Below, piece by piece: positions 59,605 to 64,000 of a stretch of DNA of 64,000 nucleotides. The notes beneath the pieces were generated by a model that saw only the letters and a program-made list of their open reading frames with translations, searched no databases and was not told the origin of the DNA. Numbering within the stretch: position 1 is the first letter of the stretch; every line of letters begins with the position of its first letter. Both the position numbers and the translations under genes were made by a program. The stretch covers positions 14,784,501 to 14,848,500 of the forward strand of contig NC_090797.1 in NCBI RefSeq assembly GCF_040054535.1. The letters are read 5' to 3'. The stretch comes from Antennarius striatus (Eukaryota > Chordata > Actinopteri > Lophiiformes > Antennariidae).

Positions 59605-59850
59605 TCCGGTAGTTTGTGAACTAAAGCATCCAGTGGCAGGGGATGCTCCAGCCTGTTTGTCAGGGCGTTTGCGTTCCCTGGCTCAGGCACCAGCTTGCAG
59701 CACCGACCGAGACAAGCAACAAAAGTCCACAGCGAAACACCCAGCATAAACAGTCAGGCACAGTCAGGACTGTATGTATAAAGAAACAAAAATTATATTA
59801 AGAGTCCATTTACCACAAAAAAACGTATTCAACGAGCAGCCACCTACAGC

Positions 59851-59910
59851 TACAACACTTCCTCTTCCTCTACAACACTTCCTCTTCCTCTACAACATTT
59901 CCTCTTATCT
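59851..59910. repeat. 20-bp tandem repeat in ORF1 leader
   Basis: Three units of tacaacacttcctcttcctc, the last diverged. Confidence 0.85.
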
Positions 59911-59929
59911 TGCCAGGGGGGCATCATTC

Positions 59930-60720
59930 AAGTCTTAAAACAGCTTTTGAGAAAAGAGTGAAATTGTAAAAAATAGAAATATTTTTTAGAAATTTCAAAT
60001 CAGCAGCTACACTAAATTGTAAAAAATACCAGATGATTTGAAATTCACTCGGGGTGTGATCCAAATTTGTGTTTCCTTTGAATTGTGTAGAAAACAGCAG
60101 AACACAACCCCGTGTCCTGACCGTGGTGTTCTGGTTGGCAAGGGACGGGCCCTCCTGTGGCAGCCGGAGCCCATTGACAAGGACAACAGTTTTACTAGAG
60201 GTAGGGAGGCATTTTATTTTGAAAACAAGGGTAACATTCCATTCAGGAACATGCCAACTCAAAGTAGAGAGGAATATTTCACCAGTGGGCCTTAAGCTCA
60301 GGAGAAATGTTAAAGCAAACACAAAATAAGCCATCAACCACAAAGGTCGCAGCTAGTAAACAAGCTCTGTGGCATATAAAAGAGGGAGTGTTAAAAACTG
60401 AAGAGGATGGAGAAACAGATGATGTGCGTCAAACTTTATTTGAATTAAAAACAGCAATAATAGAGAGAGAGAGAGTGAAAGACAGAAGAGATAGAGAGAA
60501 TGTTGTGATGTAGAGACTGAGAAAGGAACTAGAAGAAGTCAAACAAGGAAGAGAAGCAGAAGTTGTAAGTGAGAGAGAGAGAGAGGATATCAGCAGTCCC
60601 TGATGGAAGGTCATGAGAGTGATAGAAAGTTGATAAAGAAGACAGTGGAGGATGTTGAAGAAAGAGCAAAGTAGGGACAAAGGAGACAGAGATGTTGCCA
60701 CTTCTATGAAAAATACCAAA
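59930..60720 (+). other. Retroelement-like remnant, unclassified
   Basis: Its first 150 bp match 40,146-40,250 (the ERV-like remnant). The frame at 60,038-60,295 (GRALLWQPEPIDKDNSFTRG) and a following Arg/Glu-rich low-complexity frame (60,307-60,513) have no clear family. It is probably a further gag-side fragment. Confidence 0.35.
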
Positions 60721-60734
60721 ATAAATTTACTGAT

Positions 60735-61107
60735 TTAGAAACTGACTGACACGGCTGATGTAAAAAGACAACAGAATAAAAGTAAAGGAACAATTTTGGG
60801 GATGAGGAAAAACAATACACTGTTGAGAACTTTAAACTTCAAGCTCACCTGCAGAACAAGAAACTTGTCGGTGTGGTCCAATTACCTTGAACTCTAAAAT
60901 AACTAAGATAACTTTAAGATAATTAATAATTTAAGACTTAAAGAATAAAAATGGCATTTCAAAAGTAGATACAGCAGCTCTTTTTAGAGTTTCAACAAAC
61001 GCTAAAATAAATCTAATATTAACAGTCAGACCCAGTCCTCTTAAACTGAATTAAACCATGTCACGACCCGGATTCGAACCGGGCTTGCTGCAGCCACAAC
61101 ACAGACA
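60735..61107. repeat. Dispersed repeat ending in a partial tRNA-His-like sequence
   Basis: Inverted partner of 16,580-16,945. At 61,057-61,107 a minus-strand T-arm and part of the anticodon arm (attcgaaccgggcttgctgc) remain before Tc1 debris begins. Confidence 0.7.
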
Positions 61108-61109
61108 AC

Positions 61110-61320
61110 GCGATCAGTTCATAAGCCTCCGGGGCCCTGCGTAAAGTCTTCTCCTGCGCATCCCAAAGATTCTCACCGGGGTTAAGGTCTGGGCTCCTTG
61201 GGGGCCAATCTGGGATCAAAAACGATGTCCCATGGTCCCTGAAGCCCTCTGTAAAGATATGAGCTGAATAAATCCTGATATAGTCGCCTTGGAATATGAG
61301 CGAGTCTTCAGGGAAGAAAA
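61110..61320 (-). pseudogene. Tc1/mariner-type transposase remnant
   Basis: Equivalent to 8695-8905; minus strand, C-terminal catalytic region only. Confidence 0.65.
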
Positions 61321-61466
61321 ATCCATAGATGGACAGATGTGGTCATTCAGTGGGTCTGCAGATGACGTCATTTGATGGGTACATGACGTCGCTGCACCTC
61401 GAGTTGAACCTATCGTAACACCGTCCCTCAGTGCAGGGACTTTTTTAGTCAATTTACATTAAAAGC

Positions 61467-61538
61467 TGCCGTGACCCGGATTTGAACCGGGGTTGCTGCG
61501 GCCACAACGCAGAGTACTAACCTCTATACGATCACGGC
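61467..61538 (-). tRNA. tRNA-His-like sequence, T-loop variant
   Basis: Identical in outline to 9065-9136 but the B-box is GGTTCAAATCC instead of GGTTCGAATCC. That form is still a valid B-box. All stems pair. Anticodon GTG. Confidence 0.75.
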
Positions 61539-61899
61539 CGATGAAAAAACAAAACTGGAAAACAGTTAAAAAATCATTTTTGGGAGGGTGAGAGTAAAAT
61601 ACACACCACCAAGTAACACCGCAGCAACCACTTTGTTGTGGTTTCTGCAGCCACAACACAGAGTACTAACCACTATACAACCACGGCTGACGAATAAAGA
61701 AGTCAGAAACCCACGTGGATCTGGACCCATCAGACCACGTGACCACTGCTCCTGAGTTCAGTCTACATGTTCCAGAACAAACTGAAGACCCCCTTTTTAG
61801 TTCAGCCTCCTTCATGAGTGTTTTTCTTCAGAATAATCAGCTGTAAATTCACTTTGTTATCCTTCTTTTTTTTTTTAGCTTTTTTTTTTTTTAGCATGG

Positions 61900-62470
61900 A
61901 ATGTAGCCGCAAGAGGACACAAGCCAGTGTCTTATTGTGCCGGTCCCAAGCCCGGATAAATACAGAGGGTTGCGTCAGGAAGGGCATCCGGCGTTAAACT
62001 TTTGCCAAATCAAAGATGCAAATCAAACCTATGACTTCCATACCAGATCGGTCGAGGCCCGGGTTAACAACGACCGCCATCGGCGTTGTTGACCTACAGG
62101 GCGCCGGTGGAAATTAGATTACTGTTGGTCGAAGAAGGAGAGGAGGAAAGTGCGTTCGCTCGAAGAAAGAGAAGAGGAACACCAAGAGTATAGGACTAAG
62201 AGTAGGGACGTTGAATATTGGAATTATGACAGGAAAAGGTAGAGAGTTGGTTGACATGATGCAGAGGAGGAAGGTAGACCTACTGTGTGTCCAGGAGACC
62301 AGGTGGAAAGGTAGCAAGGCTAGAAGTTTAGGAGCAGGGTTCAAGTTGTTCTATCATGGTGTAGATGGGGAGAGAAATGGAGTAGGAGTTATCTTGAAGG
62401 AGGAGTTTGTTAGGAATGTCCTGGAGGTAAAAAGAGTGTCAGATAGAGTGATGAGTCTGAAGCTAGAAGC
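61900..62470 (+). mobile_element. RTE-type retrotransposon, 5' leader and start of endonuclease
   Basis: A leader with gtcaggaagggcatccggcg precedes a frame (about 62,204-62,500) encoding LNIGIMTGKGRELVDMMQRR-like sequence, VDLLCVQETRWKGSKA (with the catalytic Glu of the QETRW motif) and GVGVILKEEFVRNVLEVKRV. It stops abruptly at about 62,470, where a tRNA-His-like module begins. This is a 3'-truncated RTE piece, which is unusual because reverse-transcribed copies normally lose the 5' end. Confidence 0.75.
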
Positions 62471-62483
62471 TAGAAGCTACCAC

Positions 62484-62560
62484 TATACAGCCATGGTTGT
62501 ATAGTGGTTAGTACTCTGTGTTGTGGCTGCAGAAACCACAACAAAGTGGTTGCTGCGGTG
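62484..62560 (+). repeat. Partial tRNA-His-like module
   Basis: A-box region tatagtggttagtactc is intact. The anticodon arm is followed by its own inverted repeat (ttgtggctgcagaaaccacaa) instead of a T-arm. Confidence 0.6.
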
Positions 62561-62635
62561 TTACTTGGTGGTGTGTATTTTTCTCACTCCCCAAAAATGA
62601 TTTTTTAACTGTTTTCCAGTTTTGTTTTTTCATCG

Positions 62636-62707
62636 GCCGTGATCGTATAGAGGTTAGTACTCTGCGTTGTGGCCGCAGCAACCCCGGTTCGAATCCGGGT
62701 CACGGCA
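62636..62707 (+). tRNA. tRNA-His-like gene, anticodon GTG
   Basis: Perfect cloverleaf identical to 9065-9136. A-box GTATAGAGGTTAG and B-box GGTTCGAATCC are present. The two copies are in opposite orientations, each flanked by the same spacer towards Tc1 debris. Confidence 0.82.
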
Positions 62708-62859
62708 GCTTTTAATGTAAATTGACTAAAAAGTCCCTGCACTGAGGGACGGTGTTATGATAGGTTCAACTCGAGGTGCAGCGACGTCATGTACCCATCA
62801 AATGACGTCATTTGCAGACCCACTGAATGACAACATCTGTCCATCTATGGATTTTTCTT

Positions 62860-63030
62860 CCCTGAAGACTCGCTCATATTCCAAGGCGACTATATCCCCC
62901 AAGGAGCCCAGGCTTTAACCCCGGAGAGAATCTTTGGGATGCACTGGAGAAGACTTTACGCAGGGGCCCGGAGTCTTATGAACTGATCGCTTTGTTTTTC
63001 TTTTTCTCACCCCAGAAATATTCCGGTTCG
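62860..63030 (+). pseudogene. Tc1/mariner-type transposase remnant, internally deleted
   Basis: Plus-strand copy in which about 75 bp are missing after ggcgactatat. The region after PDLNP is decayed. Confidence 0.6.
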
Positions 63031-63126
63031 CTCAAGGCAAACTACTCTGAGCTCCTCCCTGGTGACTGAGCTCCTCACCCTATCTCTAAGGGTGAGAGTA
63101 GGAATGTAGATTGACCAGTAAATTGA

Positions 63127-64000
63127 GAGGTTATAGTGACTGGTGATTTTAACATTCATTTAAATAACGCTAGTGATCCATTGTGTAAAGCTTTCTTAAC
63201 CCTCCTGGACATGTTAGGCTTCACTCAGTGGGTTCATGAAGCAACTCATTCCAGTGGTAATACCCTAGATCTGATTCTATCACGTGGTATAAATGTTACT
63301 GCTGTGACTGTCTCTCCTCTTACGTCAGTGATATCTGACCATTTTCTAATTACTTTTAAAGCAGCCTTTATTTGTCAAGATAGCATTACTCCTGATTTAG
63401 TCACTACTGGCCATATCGGCTTGTCAACGGTATCTAAACTTAGTGAGCTTCTACCTGAGGTATTGACTCCTTTTACTGTAGCAACAGGATCAACCGAAAA
63501 TTACACTAGTAATCTAAACTCAGCTCTTTCTAGTCTGTTGGACTCAGTTGCACCTCTAAAAACTAAAACCATAGGGGTGCGCAGGTCTACACCATGGTTT
63601 AACGAGGAGACACGCGTTCTCAGACGGGCCTGTAGGAGTTTAGAGCGCAGGTGGCGTATATCAAAATCTAAATTATGCTACATCTCTTGGCACGAGTGTG
63701 TCTTAAACTGCAAGTGTGCTCTGTCGACCGCTAAAGCTGCCTATTTCTCCAGATTAATAAGCAAAAATAAACACAATCCTCGATTTCTGTTTAATACTGT
63801 AGCCAGATTGACCCAGAAACAGCCAACGGCAAGCAGCTTGTTATTTGCGGCTAATGATTTTCAAGATTTTTGTTGCTGTAAAATTGATAACATTAGACAT
63901 GAAATTACTTCTTCAGCTTCACCCGGATCAATGTTTAATGTGGTTCCTTCTCTGGGTGTTAAAACCCAACTTCTCTCTTTAACACACTTTGAGACCGTCT
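63127..64000 (+). CDS. L2-like retrotransposon pol, open to the window edge
   Basis: An uninterrupted frame of 291 codons starts just after a TGA and is still open at the last base. It begins inside an APE endonuclease: EVIVTGDFNIHLNNASDPL, HSSGNTLDLILSRG and VISDHFLITFKAAF, the (S)DH closing motif. The region between endonuclease and RT follows (RSTPWFNEETRVLRRACRSL, ISKNKHNPRFLFNTVARL). RT itself would lie beyond the window. The N-terminal endonuclease part is missing, so the element is 5'-truncated or broken; the lack of stops suggests a fairly young copy. Confidence 0.8.

Larger units (their letters stand above)
57720..59620 (-). mobile_element. Internally deleted family X element with ORF1
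   Basis: Reading on the minus strand: 5' leader, ORF1 (below), a few codons of ORF2, a jump into RT (LEQKKYAVGLFIDL), a jump to the post-RT domain (YCVEVWGNTYQNTINPLIIL near 58,400), an (ATT)n array at 58,170-58,235 and the 3' end near 57,720. Endonuclease and RT cores are absent. The left arm holds only its 3' part. Confidence 0.75.

Noticed and set aside
58897-59619. Plus-strand frames with repeated SSRSPRSCSCCVLT
   Set aside because: Antisense of the 42-bp minisatellite; the minus strand encodes recognisable ORF1 domains.

Overview
The window looks like a repeat-dense stretch of a teleost fish nuclear genome. Non-LTR retrotransposons of several clades, a Ty3/Gypsy element, Tc1-, hAT- and pogo-type transposase remnants, tRNA-derived SINEs and many (AC)n, (TA)n, (TATC)n and (AAT)n microsatellites make up most of it. 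The only clear host protein gene is a makorin-like RING/CCCH zinc-finger gene with spliceable introns. No prokaryotic-style operons are present.

Layout. 1-2.0 kb: an L2-like retrotransposon tail ending in (TATC)n, then an RTE-type fragment. 2.0-3.8 kb: partial makorin copy 1 (minus). 3.8-11.9 kb: 'segment A' (a palindrome, endogenous-retrovirus-like remnant, reverse-transcriptase fragments, Tc1 remnants, tRNA-His-like units and an L2-like RT). 11.9-17.2 kb: L2-like pieces in minus orientation, an LTR with a possible primer-binding site, and dispersed repeats. 17.2-25.8 kb: a degenerate Ty3/Gypsy element with a nested solo LTR. 25.9-28.7 kb: an APE-type non-LTR ORF2 split by a SINE. 28.7-34.7 kb: left arm of a large inverted repeat holding intact makorin copy 2 (minus). 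34.7-36 kb: an L2-like fragment. 36-45.7 kb: 'segment B', a direct duplicate of segment A carrying a later 2.86-kb retrotransposon insertion. 45.7-51.1 kb: RTE piece, SINE, pogo remnant, little-characterised sequence and a TMEM121-family-like fragment. 51.1-58.6 kb: right arm of the inverted repeat with intact makorin copy 3 (plus). 58.6-64 kb: retrotransposon ORF1, further tRNA-His/Tc1 units, the 5' end of an RTE element, and an L2-like open frame running off the window edge.

The main theme is amplification of one makorin locus: two intact copies point away from each other in a palindromic arrangement, and a third is broken. Each intact copy splices in silico to 327 codons across seven coding exons. 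It keeps one CCCH finger, the makorin Cys/His motif, a RING finger and the second CCCH finger, but lacks the two N-terminal CCCH fingers of a typical makorin. Its first coding exon appears to come from a dispersed repeat. The other genes are selfish elements, and their nesting and target-site duplications give a relative order of events.
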